From Hyphococcus sp. (GTDB taxonomy: Bacteria; Pseudomonadota; Alphaproteobacteria; Caulobacterales; Parvularculaceae): 64,000 bases of DNA. The notes beneath the pieces were generated by a model. That model searched no databases and was not told the DNA's origin. It saw nothing but the letters and a program-made list of their open reading frames with translations. The stretch covers positions 62,001 to 126,000 of the forward strand of contig JANQJK010000006.1 in the NCBI GenBank assembly GCA_028281665.1, given 5' to 3'. Of this stretch, positions 1-9,817 are shown one piece after another; position 1 is the stretch's first letter, and each line of letters opens with the position of its first letter. A program made the translations under genes and the position numbers.

Positions 1-389
1 CGCGCATGGGCGCCGGCCGGGCCGCCGGCCTCGTCGAGGGCGCCGGCGTTGCTGATCACGATGCCCTCCGCATCGGACCCGATATGCGAAGCGTTGGTGA
101 TGCTCTCGACACGGATGGAATACGGCAATCGCCAGGAGGCTTCCGTCAGCGCTTCAATGGCGCGCAGCCGTTCTTCGGTGAAGAGATCGCCGTCCTCTGC
201 GTGAACAACGATCAGCAGGTTCACGCCGGGGGCGTAGCGCGCCTCGAACACGTCAAGCGCGCGCCGGTTTTCATTGTCCTTGGCAAAAAAGACGCGCGTA
301 TCGGCGTTTATGCTGAGCCGCGGCAGGCCGGCGGCGCAGACAAGCATGACAAAAAAAGACAGCAAAAATGCGTTGCGTCGCGAAACCAC
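1..389 (-). CDS. MMPL/RND-family transporter, N-terminal fragment (continues off the left edge)
   Basis: Reverse-strand reading from GTG at 389: VVSRRNAFLLSFFVMLVCAAGLPRLSINADTRVFFAKDNENRRALDVFEARYAPGVNLLIVVHAEDGDLFTEERLRAIEALTE; an N-terminal TM followed by the LxINADTRVFF..N pattern of the RND/MMPL periplasmic loop; not in the ORF track because it is truncated. Confidence 0.65.
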   Translation of the reverse strand, partial: MVSRRNAFLLSFFVMLVCAAGLPRLSINADTRVFFAKDNENRRALDVFEARYAPGVNLLIVVHAEDGDLFTEERLRAIEALTEASWRLPYSIRVESITNASHIGSDAEGIVISNAGALDEAGGPAGAHA

Positions 390-742
390 AAGCGAACCCG
401 TTCATCGTCTTACCTGGAACGGGCCGCGCAACTTCGCGCGTCTCCCCCCGTTTACGCAACGGAGGACACGTTAAGGCGTTCTTCGGGAAACTCAAGAGTG
501 TACGGAACCGAAGCGATCGCAAAATTTCCTACTCGTTATTTTATCACGGGAAGGGATGCGCCATCTGCATTGCTCTTTTCGAATGCGCCGCGCCCCGGCG
601 CCGATCTGTCGGACCGCTCATGCGCTATTGCGGAGGAGGATATCGAAACGCGCATCTTCCGCCGGCAATCGTCCATGCAGTTATTTCCAAGGCGCGTTCT
701 TGCTGACATAAAACGCGGGGCAACAAATAATGCGGGAGTGAA

Positions 743-1918
743 ATGGCGAAGTTAGGTTTCAGTGAGTGGATCGCAGTGGGTCAGGTGATCGCCAGCGGAC
801 GCACTGTTCGGTACGGCGAAATGAAAGGACCGTTTACCGATCGGTTTGAACGCCGTCTTGCAGAAAAGTGCGGCGTAGACTTCGCACACACCGTCAACAG
901 CGGCACGTCGGCCCTCATCTGCGCCCTTGTGGGCGCCGGCGTCGGTCCCGGCGACGAGGTTCTCGTGCCCGCCTACACCTGGGTCGCGACGGCGGCCGCG
1001 GTTGCGTCGGTCGGCGCCGTGCCTGTCCTGGTTGAAATCAACGAAACGATGACAATGGATCCCGAAGATCTTGAGTCCAGGATCAACGAGAACACCCGGG
1101 CGATCATTCCGGTACACATGATCAACCTTGTCTGCGACATGGACGCGATTATGGAAATCGCGCGCCGGCGAGACCTGATCGTGATCGAGGACGCATGCCA
1201 GGCGGTCGGCGTCACCTACAAGGGACGGCGCGTCGGCTCCATCGGCCATGTGGGCGCGTTCAGTTTCAACCTGTACAAGAACATGAATATCGGCGAAGGC
1301 GGCGCGATTATCACAAACGACGAGCGCATCTATGCGCGCGCTCGCATGTATCATGACGTCGGCTCATATACGCGCGGGCATGACGATTTCGACGAACCCG
1401 TGTTTGTCGGCCAGAACTTCAAGGCGACGGAATTCGACGGCGCCATGCTGGGCGCGCAGCTTAGTAAACTCGATCCCCTGCTGAAGCGCATGAAAAAACG
1501 CCGCAAGAAAATTGCGGAGATTCTCGCGGCCAGCGACGCTTTCGACATCAGCCCCCACAACGATCCCGAAAACGCCGTCGGGCTTACCGTCCGTTTTTCA
1601 TCGCAGGAACAGGCGGCGGCATTTGCAAACCGGCGCGGGGTTTTTCATTTGTTCGACCGCAGCCGGCACATCTACACGAACTGGGAGCCGATCGTGGCGC
1701 GCCGCGCCTGGCATCCGATGCTCAATCCCTGGTCGCATGCAAAGCGCGATATTTCCTACTCGGCGCAAACCTGTCCGAAGACGCTCGACCTATTGTCCCG
1801 CGTCTGTCAGGTTTCCGTTGGCGCTCAATACCCCTCGCCGCTTATGAGTTATCTCGCACGCACCTATGTGGCGGCCTCAAAAGACATCGTCGGTGAAACT
1901 ATTTCAGCGCGTGCTTGA
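743..1918 (+). CDS. DegT/DnrJ/EryC1/StrS family PLP-dependent aminotransferase
   Basis: 391 aa; HTVNSGTSALICALVGAGVGPGDEVLVPAYTWVATAAAV, IEDACQAVG, GHVGAFSFNLYKNMNIGEGGAIITND (PLP lysine region). Confidence 0.93.
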   Translation: MAKLGFSEWIAVGQVIASGRTVRYGEMKGPFTDRFERRLAEKCGVDFAHTVNSGTSALICALVGAGVGPGDEVLVPAYTWVATAAAVASVGAVPVLVEINETMTMDPEDLESRINENTRAIIPVHMINLVCDMDAIMEIARRRDLIVIEDACQAVGVTYKGRRVGSIGHVGAFSFNLYKNMNIGEGGAIITNDERIYARARMYHDVGSYTRGHDDFDEPVFVGQNFKATEFDGAMLGAQLSKLDPLLKRMKKRRKKIAEILAASDAFDISPHNDPENAVGLTVRFSSQEQAAAFANRRGVFHLFDRSRHIYTNWEPIVARRAWHPMLNPWSHAKRDISYSAQTCPKTLDLLSRVCQVSVGAQYPSPLMSYLARTYVAASKDIVGETISARA

Positions 1919-3671
1919 GGTGATCGGCGAGCCGCGTCGCCAGAGCGACGATTGTGAGCGTCGGATTTACGTGGCTGCTTGTGGGAAATACGGAACTGCC
2001 GGCGACATAGAGGTTTTTCGTTCCGTGCACACGGCAGTCAAGATCGACGACGCCGTCTTTGGGGCTCGCCGATATACGCGTACCGCCCATTGCATGGGCC
2101 ATGTCGATGAAGACGCCGTCCTCCGGCCGCTCGTCGATGACCCAGTCTTCCAATACAGGCGTCGGCAACCCCGCGCGCTCAAGCGCTGAAGCGAACAGTT
2201 GAGAAAGCCGGATGACCGACAGGCGCTCCTGCCGGCCGATCCGCCAATCAATTCTCGCAATCGGCACGCCAAGCGCGTCCCTTTTGTCGGAAAGCACCAC
2301 ACGGTTTTCCGGATCCGGACTTTGTTCTGAAATCACGTCGATAAAAAGCGAATCGAGCTTGTGGGGCAGCCCGCGCCGCTGTTGTTGCGTAACGGCGAAA
2401 TTCGGAAACCGTGCGATCATGAAATTGATCACCGCGTCCTTGAATCTCTCCGGCAGCAGGTTGCTGGAGAACAGCATCATCGCCGCGCCGTTCGCCAATG
2501 TATACGGGCTGGTCAGGACAGCGCGGAAATCCGACCATGGATGATCGCTGTTGCGTTTGACAAGTCGTTTTATCGCATCCCACGGATCGTCCGCCGCCCG
2601 GTTTTCCAGCATATAGAGCGCGCAATTGACGAGGCTTTCCCGCCGCTGCGCGTCTTCACTCAACGAAACGCCGTGCATGTATAACTGCCAGCGGTCGCCG
2701 TCCTTAACCCCGTAAAAGCCAAACCGGTTGTTGATCCTGTTGGCGTCTTCTTTCTTGAAGTATCCGACGCGAACGCCGGGATGATCCATAAAGTAGCGTC
2801 CGACCGTGTCGTGCGCATTGCCCACGCCATTTTGGTGTTTGCGGTCAGAGGCGAGAAGCAGGCGCGGGTTCTCAATGCCACCGGCCGCCAGCACCGCAAC
2901 CTTCGCACGGACATGGGATTTCGCGCCGTCAATGGTGGATATTTCGAAGCTGGCAAAATCTCCGGCGTCGTCCGTATCGATGTGTGTCGCCGTTGCATTC
3001 ATCAGAATGCGAATGTTCGCCGCGTCGAGCCGCAGAAACTCCGGCGCGATCCGCAAGATGTCCAGTTTATCAAGCCGCGACCGGGCGAATTGCCAGAAAA
3101 AGGGCTTCAAAACCTGCGGATCCAATTGCGGTTTGGGCGGCTCGGTCCCCGCTCGTTCAAACAGCCTTTCGTCGTAACAATTGGGCCCGAGATTCAGGAG
3201 CGCGGCGGCGCGGTCAAGGAACGGCGCCAACTCGTCATGGCCTATCGGCCAGCCGGAATTGGGAACCCATGACCTTGCCTCATGGTCAATCGGCTGAAAC
3301 GGCGCCGACTTGCCGGCCCAGCTTCGCGTAGACCCGCCGAAACATCGATTGCGCACGCCATAGGGCTGCTCGTCGGCGGACCATGACGGAATGAGCCCGC
3401 TGTGAAACTCAATGCGCTTTTCCTTCTGGGCGTCCGATACGAGCTCAGTCTCGATTTCCGTCCGGTTCAGCGCCGTATAGGCGGGCTGTTCCTCCTGAAG
3501 GCCGCTTTCAACGATGAGGACTTTTATGTCGCTGCCGGCAAGTTCCCGAGCGATTGTATAGCTTGCAGGCCCGCTCCCGACGATGACAAGGTCGGTCTCA
3601 AAGGTCGAGCCCGCGGGAAAATCGGCGAGGTTTTCCGTTTGCATGAACGTAGGCGCCTTGATGGGGCGCAA
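1899..3671 (-). CDS. GMC family oxidoreductase
   Basis: 590 aa; FETDLVIVGSGPASYTIARELAG FAD motif, AAGGIENPRLLLAS, C-terminal GTRISASPKDGVVDLDCRVHGTKNLYVAGSSVFPTSSHVNPTLTIVALATRLADHL. Confidence 0.92.
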   Translation of the reverse strand: MRPIKAPTFMQTENLADFPAGSTFETDLVIVGSGPASYTIARELAGSDIKVLIVESGLQEEQPAYTALNRTEIETELVSDAQKEKRIEFHSGLIPSWSADEQPYGVRNRCFGGSTRSWAGKSAPFQPIDHEARSWVPNSGWPIGHDELAPFLDRAAALLNLGPNCYDERLFERAGTEPPKPQLDPQVLKPFFWQFARSRLDKLDILRIAPEFLRLDAANIRILMNATATHIDTDDAGDFASFEISTIDGAKSHVRAKVAVLAAGGIENPRLLLASDRKHQNGVGNAHDTVGRYFMDHPGVRVGYFKKEDANRINNRFGFYGVKDGDRWQLYMHGVSLSEDAQRRESLVNCALYMLENRAADDPWDAIKRLVKRNSDHPWSDFRAVLTSPYTLANGAAMMLFSSNLLPERFKDAVINFMIARFPNFAVTQQQRRGLPHKLDSLFIDVISEQSPDPENRVVLSDKRDALGVPIARIDWRIGRQERLSVIRLSQLFASALERAGLPTPVLEDWVIDERPEDGVFIDMAHAMGGTRISASPKDGVVDLDCRVHGTKNLYVAGSSVFPTSSHVNPTLTIVALATRLADHLKHALK

Positions 3672-3712
3672 CCGGCGCCGGGATTTTCGTGTCAGTATAT
3701 CAAATTGCCGCT

Positions 3713-4057
3713 TCAGGGGAGCCCCGGAAAACTCTCCACATACTGGACCTTGATGTCCGGGAAGCTGTCGACGAGCTGAATTTTCACGTCCGGAAAACTG
3801 TCAACGAACTTCCACTGGCCGCAATCGTCCGGAAAGCTCTCGACCACCTGGACCTTGAGATCAGGAAAACTGTCCACGATCTGCACTTTCAAATCCGGGA
3901 ACGACTCAACGATCTCCACATCGCCGTAAAGCGGAAAGCCGTTGAAGGTACAGTCATCCGCGATCAGGTCTTCGGCGGCGGCGTCTGGTGCATTCAACGA
4001 GACGGCACAAAACACGGAAAGCCCGACAACCTTAGCTGTCATTTGTTTGCTCCACAT
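3713..4057 (-). CDS. Small secreted repeat protein, candidate 7(1) septoil-knot domain family
   Basis: 114 aa, likely start at internal Met (4042); signal peptide MTAKVVGLSVFCAVSLNAPDAAA; six repeats VESFPDLKVQI/VDSFPDLKVQV/VESFPDDCGQWKF/VDSFPDVKIQL/VDSFPDIKVQY/VESFPG. Confidence 0.75.
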   Translation of the reverse strand: MWSKQMTAKVVGLSVFCAVSLNAPDAAAEDLIADDCTFNGFPLYGDVEIVESFPDLKVQIVDSFPDLKVQVVESFPDDCGQWKFVDSFPDVKIQLVDSFPDIKVQYVESFPGLP

Positions 4058-5054
4058 TCTTCTCTTTGGATAAATGTACCCGGCCGATTACAAAATCTTT
4101 GTGGATGTATCCAACTCTAGAGATTACGCGACTGTCTTGTGATTGGTCACGATTATCGCCAAGCATGAAATAGTGATCAGGCGGCACTGTATAGGGGCCG
4201 ACATTGTCAAATCGCCCAAAATCGGCATCGCATTCCTTCGTCTTATAAAACACGCCATTTGGCAACGTCTCGACATAAGTCACTGCCGATCCGGCATATC
4301 GGCATCCATTGTTTGTTCCATCTACCTCTTCGCGAGCGACCGGAACTCCGTTGATATGCAGCCGCCCACCAACAAACCTGATTTCTTCACCGGGTAGCCC
4401 AACCAGCCTCTTTACATAGGTATTGAGACCGTCTTTGGCATTGCGAAAAACTACAATATCGCCACGCTCGGGAGTCTTTTCCGCAAAACGTCTGTCGGGA
4501 AGCAATATGTCAAATGGCGCGAAAGAATGCTTGTTGATTCCGTAGGCGCTTTTTTCGACAAGGAAATAACTATTTTGGCCAATCGTTGGCATCATGGATG
4601 CTGCGGCAATATGAAAAGGCTGCACCAGAAAGAACCGGATTACTAATGCAGCGGCGACAGAAATCGCGATTGGCGCCGCCCAGATAACAACATAGCCAAG
4701 CAATCGACGCGGCCCCGCTTTCTCAGCCAATCGCGGCGACTTGACGACATAAACCCAGACACCGATTACGAACGGCGTTGAAAGCAATAGATAAGCAAGA
4801 TCACTAATGTCATTGATCGCAAAGCCCGCTGGCAGTGACACGGGCGAGTTCATGTAGATATAGGTTATACCGGCTACGCCCAACGATATGGCAGCGATCC
4901 CAGAAGCAACTGACATCAAAATAGCCGCCTTAGTGCGTCGAGCATAATATAAGCCAACGCCCCACCCCAAAACTGTCAGCAACGCGGCAATCCACGGTCT
5001 GATTTTTCTTAGGTCAGAGTCGTCAACGGTCTCGTCAGCTTTCTGATCAGCCAT
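4032..5054 (-). CDS. lepB: Signal peptidase I (S26 family) with an N-terminal multi-TM extension
   Basis: 340 aa; VQPFHIAAASMMPTI (catalytic Ser), RGDIVVFRNAKDGLNTYVKRLVGLPGE (catalytic Lys), YFMLGDNRDQSQDSR. Confidence 0.9.
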   Translation of the reverse strand: MADQKADETVDDSDLRKIRPWIAALLTVLGWGVGLYYARRTKAAILMSVASGIAAISLGVAGITYIYMNSPVSLPAGFAINDISDLAYLLLSTPFVIGVWVYVVKSPRLAEKAGPRRLLGYVVIWAAPIAISVAAALVIRFFLVQPFHIAAASMMPTIGQNSYFLVEKSAYGINKHSFAPFDILLPDRRFAEKTPERGDIVVFRNAKDGLNTYVKRLVGLPGEEIRFVGGRLHINGVPVAREEVDGTNNGCRYAGSAVTYVETLPNGVFYKTKECDADFGRFDNVGPYTVPPDHYFMLGDNRDQSQDSRVISRVGYIHKDFVIGRVHLSKEKNVEQTNDS

Positions 5055-5126
5055 TCGCCTTCCTCATGCGGAACCAGATGAATGTAGCATAACTGGATCC
5101 CGGTTCGGCGCGGACGAGCCAAGCGC

Positions 5127-6626
5127 TCACAACCCAAGTTTCGCCCACAATTCATCCACCCGCCGCACCACATCCTCGTCCATCTTCATCACCTCGCCCC
5201 AGTCGCGTTTGGTTTCCGGTCCGATCTTGTCGGTGGCGTCGAGGCCGATCTTGGAGCCGAGCCCGGATTCCGGCGAGGCGAAGTCAAGATAGTCGATCGG
5301 CGTGTTTTCAATGATGGTGATGTCGCGGGCGGGGTCCATTTTTGTCGAGACCGCCCACATCACGTCTTTCCAGTCGCGGGCGTCGACATCCTCGCCGACA
5401 ACGATGATCCATTTCGTATACATGAACTGGCGCAGATAGCTCCACGCGCCCATCATCACCCGCTTGGCGTGACCCGCATAGGCCTTCTTCATACGGATGA
5501 CCGCAATACGATAGGAACACCCTTCCGGCGGCAGCCAGAAATCAATGATTTCCGGGAACTGCTGCTGCAAAAGCGGAATGAAAACCTCGTTCAGCGCCTC
5601 ACCCAGGATCGAGGGCTCGTCCGGCGGGCGGCCGGTGAAGGTCGAAAGATAAATCGGATCGCGCCGATGCGTGATCGCGGTGACGGTGAAGACCGGAAAC
5701 CGTTCGACTGAATTATAGTACCCGGTGTGATCGCCGAACGGGCCTTCATCCGCATACTCATCAAGGGAGACATATCCCTCGATCACAATCTCCGCCGCCG
5801 CCGGGACTTTGAGGGGCTGCGTCTTGCAGTCCACCAGATCGACCTTCTTGCCCCGCAGCAATCCGGCGAACTGATATTCTGACAGCGTGTCGGGAACGGG
5901 CGTCACGGCGGCGAGGATGGTGCCGGGATCGGCGCCCAGAACGGCCGCCGCCGGCAACGGTTCGCTCTTCGTCTTGCCCCAACGGGCATGGTGCTGCGCG
6001 CCGCCGCGATGTTTCAGCCAGCGCATGATCGCTTTGTCCGGCGCGATCTTCTGCATGCGGTAAATGCCAAGATTGAAATCGTCCTCGCCTTTGCCGCTCG
6101 GCCCTCTGGTGACAACGAGCGGCCAGGTGATCAACGGCCCGGCGTCTCCCGGCCAGCAGGTCTGAATGGGCAATGCGTCGAGGTTTATGTCGCCGCCGGT
6201 TTTGATGACCTCGTGTACGGGGCCGGAGCGCCTGTTCGCCGGCTTCATGGCCATCACGGTTTTCAGGAGCGGCGCCATTTTCAGGGCGTCCTTAATGCCG
6301 CCCGGCGGCTCGGGCTGGCGCAGGAAGGCCAGCAGCTCGCCGACCTCGCGCAATTCCGCGCCGGTTGTTCGCTCCTTGCCCTCCAGGGTCACGCCCATGG
6401 CGACGCGCTTCACTGTGCCAAAAAGGTTCACCAGCACCGGCGTCGGCGAAATCGAGCCGTCATCCATCACGGGCTGCTCGAACAGCACCGCGGGCCCGCC
6501 TTCGGCGAGGAGCCGAAGCTGGATTTCGGTCATCTCAAGATTGACCGCGACGGGCTCGGCCACGCGAACAAGATCGCCGGCCGCTTCCAGTCGCTCAATG
6601 AAGTCGCGCAGGGATTTGTAAGCCAT
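5127..6626 (-). CDS. ubiD: UbiD family decarboxylase
   Basis: 499 aa; [89 protein letters not shown]. Confidence 0.93.
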   Translation of the reverse strand: MAYKSLRDFIERLEAAGDLVRVAEPVAVNLEMTEIQLRLLAEGGPAVLFEQPVMDDGSISPTPVLVNLFGTVKRVAMGVTLEGKERTTGAELREVGELLAFLRQPEPPGGIKDALKMAPLLKTVMAMKPANRRSGPVHEVIKTGGDINLDALPIQTCWPGDAGPLITWPLVVTRGPSGKGEDDFNLGIYRMQKIAPDKAIMRWLKHRGGAQHHARWGKTKSEPLPAAAVLGADPGTILAAVTPVPDTLSEYQFAGLLRGKKVDLVDCKTQPLKVPAAAEIVIEGYVSLDEYADEGPFGDHTGYYNSVERFPVFTVTAITHRRDPIYLSTFTGRPPDEPSILGEALNEVFIPLLQQQFPEIIDFWLPPEGCSYRIAVIRMKKAYAGHAKRVMMGAWSYLRQFMYTKWIIVVGEDVDARDWKDVMWAVSTKMDPARDITIIENTPIDYLDFASPESGLGSKIGLDATDKIGPETKRDWGEVMKMDEDVVRRVDELWAKLGL

Positions 6627-6874
6627 TCGTCCGACTTAGCGCGGTTTTTGCGCCTTGGATATCGGGCCCCCTGCCGCACGGTAAATGGGGGGCCGCCGCG
6701 GGAACGACCGGCAAGACATAAACAAAAAGTTACGCGGCGCTTTACCAAATTTTCGCGCGCGCCCTTTACCGTCTCCGGGCGAACGCCTAATTACAATGCA
6801 TTGCGGCGCGGAGCTTGTCTGGGCCCCCTCGCATGATTGTATCGGGAGCGGACGGTAAGGAGTAGCCAGCGGCG

Positions 6875-7135
6875 ATGTTGCCGATTTTGCATCAAGTGGC
6901 CGGATCGACATTGGTGGTGACGGGGTTGATCGTTCTCCCGCTGCCGCTGCCTTTCGGCCTCATCATGCTGGTGATCGGCTTTGCGCTTCTTGCTCCTTAT
7001 ATCCCCGCCGTGCAGCGGCTGATCCGGATCATGCGCCGCAAATGGCCGACGGTCGACGCCATCCTCCTTCGCTATCGCCATCGCTTTCCGCCGGTGATCA
7101 AGCGGACCATCGACAAGACCCATCCGGCTGAATAG
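6875..7135 (+). CDS. Small membrane protein of unknown function
   Basis: 86 aa; two hydrophobic segments (LVVTGLIVLPLPLPFGLIMLVIGFALLAPYIP) then a basic tail. Confidence 0.6.
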   Translation: MLPILHQVAGSTLVVTGLIVLPLPLPFGLIMLVIGFALLAPYIPAVQRLIRIMRRKWPTVDAILLRYRHRFPPVIKRTIDKTHPAE

Positions 7136-7204
7136 CGGAGCCCCCAATCATCCAGATTGCCGCGCGGCGATTTGCTGGGCGCCGGCGGCTTTGCGGACCC
7201 TCTA

Positions 7205-7696
7205 ATGTCTGTTGCCATGGCCCACGCCGTTACCGAAGTTGAGGTCGCACTGCCGCACGATGCGTTGCCGTCGGGCGACTGGGCCGATGCATATCGAGTC
7301 ACGCTGGAGGCGCCGTTTGCGAATGCGCGCGCCGCCGGCGATGCAACATTTTCAACTTTTCCATTCTGGGTGAACGGACTGATGGCGCTGCGCAATCTCA
7401 TCGTCTCGCCTTTTGGCCTGAAAACCAGCGCGAAAGAACGGGCCGAAAGAGGGCGCATCGGCTTTTTCCCCATCATCTCGGAAAGCGAGACGCGGGTCGT
7501 CGTCGGCATGAACGACCGCCATCTGGATTTTCGCTGCATCGTCGACATAGCGGGCGCCGGCGCCGGGCAGACCGTTACGATTACAACGGTGATCGACCGT
7601 CACAACTGGCTCGGGCGTATTTACCTCGCGACAATAACGCCGTTTCATCGGCTGATCGTGCGCAGCGCCATGGCGCGCATTACCGGCAGGGACTAA
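7205..7696 (+). CDS. DUF2867-like protein
   Basis: ORF 7157..7696, start probably ATG 7205; FWVNGLMALRNLIVSPFGLKTS...IGFFPIISESETRVVVGMNDRHLDFRCIVDI...VTITTVIDRHNWLGRIYLATITPFHRLIVRSAMAR. Confidence 0.75.
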   Translation: MSVAMAHAVTEVEVALPHDALPSGDWADAYRVTLEAPFANARAAGDATFSTFPFWVNGLMALRNLIVSPFGLKTSAKERAERGRIGFFPIISESETRVVVGMNDRHLDFRCIVDIAGAGAGQTVTITTVIDRHNWLGRIYLATITPFHRLIVRSAMARITGRD

Positions 7697-7751
7697 GCCG
7701 CGCGGCGTTTGAAATTGACTGCCGCGCGCCCGGCTTTTATGCCTGCGACCC

Positions 7752-8393
7752 ATGACTGACCTTACCCTTACGATTGGCGACAAAAACCTTTCTTCCTGGT
7801 CCTTCCGCCCGTGGTTCCTTATGACCGAGGCCGGCGTTCCGTTCACGGAGGAGAATATCCGCCTTGACCGACCGGAGTCGCGCGGCGTCCTGAAAGAGAA
7901 ATCGCCCTCCGGCCTTGTCCCCTTCCTCACCCATGGCGACTTACAGGTCTGGGACTCCCTTGCGATCATGGAATATGTCGTGGACCTTTTTCCCGAAAAA
8001 CAGCTCTGGCCCGCCGAGCCCGGACCCCGCGCAATCGCGCGCGCCGTATCGGCTGAAATGCACTCCGGGTTTTCCGCGCTGCGCACGGTCTGGCCCATGA
8101 TGTTCCTGCGGTCGCACCCGAACCATACGACGCAGGCCGGCGTCGCGAGGGACATCGCCCGCATCGATACGCTCTGGACCATGTGCCGGAAGCAATACGG
8201 CGCCGGGGGCGATTTTCTGTTCGGCGCATTCTCCGTTGCCGACGCCATCTATGCGCCGGTGGTCTCGCGGTTTTCGACCTATGGCCCGGTGACGGCCAGC
8301 ACTGAGAGCGCCGCCTATATGGAAACCATCCGCGGCACGGATGCGTGGCAAAAATGGCGCGCCGGGGCCGAAGCGGAAGTCGCGGCCGGCTGA
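7752..8393 (+). CDS. Glutathione S-transferase family protein
   Basis: 213 aa; LTIGDKNLSSWSFRPWFLMTEAGVPFTEENIRL...SPSGLVPFLTHGDLQVWDSLAIMEYV. Confidence 0.9.
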   Translation: MTDLTLTIGDKNLSSWSFRPWFLMTEAGVPFTEENIRLDRPESRGVLKEKSPSGLVPFLTHGDLQVWDSLAIMEYVVDLFPEKQLWPAEPGPRAIARAVSAEMHSGFSALRTVWPMMFLRSHPNHTTQAGVARDIARIDTLWTMCRKQYGAGGDFLFGAFSVADAIYAPVVSRFSTYGPVTASTESAAYMETIRGTDAWQKWRAGAEAEVAAG

Positions 8394-8454
8394 GCCTCGC
8401 TGGCGCCCCGGCCCCGCCTTGCGCGCCTTGGCGCGCGCGGCTATCTCCCGCCTC

Positions 8455-9798
8455 ATGAAAAGCGAACAGGCGCAAGCCATTCTCGAAACGCTGATGAAGG
8501 ACGCAAAAGCCGCCGGCGCGGACGCCGCGGACGCCGTTCTTTATCACTCGGTGTCGTCAGCCGTCTCCTGGCGCATGGGCAGGCTTGAAGATGTGGAGCG
8601 CTCCGAAAGCGCAGACCTTGGCCTGCGCATCATGGTCGGCAAGCGCCAGGCGAGCGTTTCAACGACGGATCATTCCCCCGCATCGCTGAAGGAACTCGCC
8701 GAGCGCTGCGCCGCCATGGCGAAGGCCGCGCCCGAAGACAAATATTGCGGCCTTGGCCCTAGGGACCGCCTCGCCAAACCGCCCCATAAGGACCTCGATC
8801 TCGGCGACTACGACGAGCCGGCGACCGAAGCGCTGAAGACCCGCGCCGCCGAATGCGAAGCCGCGGCCCTCGACGTCAAAGGCGTGACCAATTCCTCCGG
8901 CGCCGGCGCGAGCTATGGCGAGGGCCAGAAATGGCTGATCACCTCCGACGGGTTCTTTGGACAGTCCGGCGGCTCCAACCATTCGGTCTCGGTAAGCGTT
9001 CTCGCCAAAAACGACGACGGCATGGAGCGCGACTATGATTACGACTCCAAGACGCATCTGTCTGACCTGAAGTCGGCCGACGCTATCGGAAAAAGCGCCG
9101 GCGAGCGCACGGTCGCCCGACTTTCCCCGCGCAAAATCAAAAGCCAGTCCGCGCCGGTGATCTATGACAACCGCCTTTCGCGCTCGCTCCTGTCGAGCCT
9201 TGCCGGCGCAGTCAATGGCGGGGCCATCGCCCGCGGCGTCAGCTATCTGAAGGAGCGCCTCGGCGACCAGATTTTTGACGGGCGCATCAATGTTATCGAC
9301 GACCCCCATATGCAGCGGGGCGCCGGATCGCGGCCGTTTGACGGCGAGGGACTCGCCAACGGGCGCATCGATCTCATCAGGGACGGCGTTCTCACGACGT
9401 GGCTCCTCAACTCCGCGCAAGCGCGCCAGCTGCACCTTAAGAGCAACGCCCGCGCGACGCGGGGAACAGGCGGCGCGCCGGGCTCGTCATCGACCAATCT
9501 CTATCTTCAGCCCGGCGCCCAAACCCTCGACGCGCTGATGCAGCACGCAAAACAGGGACTGCTTGTAACCGACATGTTCGGGCCGCAGGTCAATCCGAAC
9601 ACCGGCGATTATTCCGTCGGCTGCGCCGGTTTCTGGTTTGAGAACGGCGCCCGCGCCTTCCCGGCGTCGGAGATCACCATCGCCGGAAATCTGCTCGACA
9701 TGTTTAAAACCCTTCAGCCTGCGAACGATCTCGAATTTCTCGGCAGCACCAACGCGCCGAGCGTGCTGATCGAGAAGATGACCATCGCCGGCGATTGA
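8455..9798 (+). CDS. pmbA: TldD/PmbA family metalloprotease
   Basis: Start taken at ATG 8455 inside ORF 8341..9798; RMGRLEDVERSESADLGLRIMVGKRQASVSTTD; GGAIARGVSYLKERLGDQIF; PNTGDYSVGCAGFWFENG. Confidence 0.93.
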   Translation: MKSEQAQAILETLMKDAKAAGADAADAVLYHSVSSAVSWRMGRLEDVERSESADLGLRIMVGKRQASVSTTDHSPASLKELAERCAAMAKAAPEDKYCGLGPRDRLAKPPHKDLDLGDYDEPATEALKTRAAECEAAALDVKGVTNSSGAGASYGEGQKWLITSDGFFGQSGGSNHSVSVSVLAKNDDGMERDYDYDSKTHLSDLKSADAIGKSAGERTVARLSPRKIKSQSAPVIYDNRLSRSLLSSLAGAVNGGAIARGVSYLKERLGDQIFDGRINVIDDPHMQRGAGSRPFDGEGLANGRIDLIRDGVLTTWLLNSAQARQLHLKSNARATRGTGGAPGSSSTNLYLQPGAQTLDALMQHAKQGLLVTDMFGPQVNPNTGDYSVGCAGFWFENGARAFPASEITIAGNLLDMFKTLQPANDLEFLGSTNAPSVLIEKMTIAGD

Positions 9799-9817
9799 TA
9801 ATATCAGGAATTGCGCA

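Noticed and set aside
6-755. 249-aa plus-strand ORF at the left edge (and nested ORFs 271..706)
   Set aside because: Overlaps the reverse-strand MMPL/RND reading frame and a non-coding gap; composition is typical of antisense translation of high-GC DNA.
3713-4057. 33-nt periodic repeats as a possible CRISPR array or minisatellite
   Set aside because: The repeats are codon-phased, diverged at the DNA level and have no spacers; protein repeats explain them.
3689-4120. Plus-strand ORF with its own repeats (VRKTV..L)
   Set aside because: The periodicity is just the antisense image of the SFPD-repeat gene; no signal peptide or family features.
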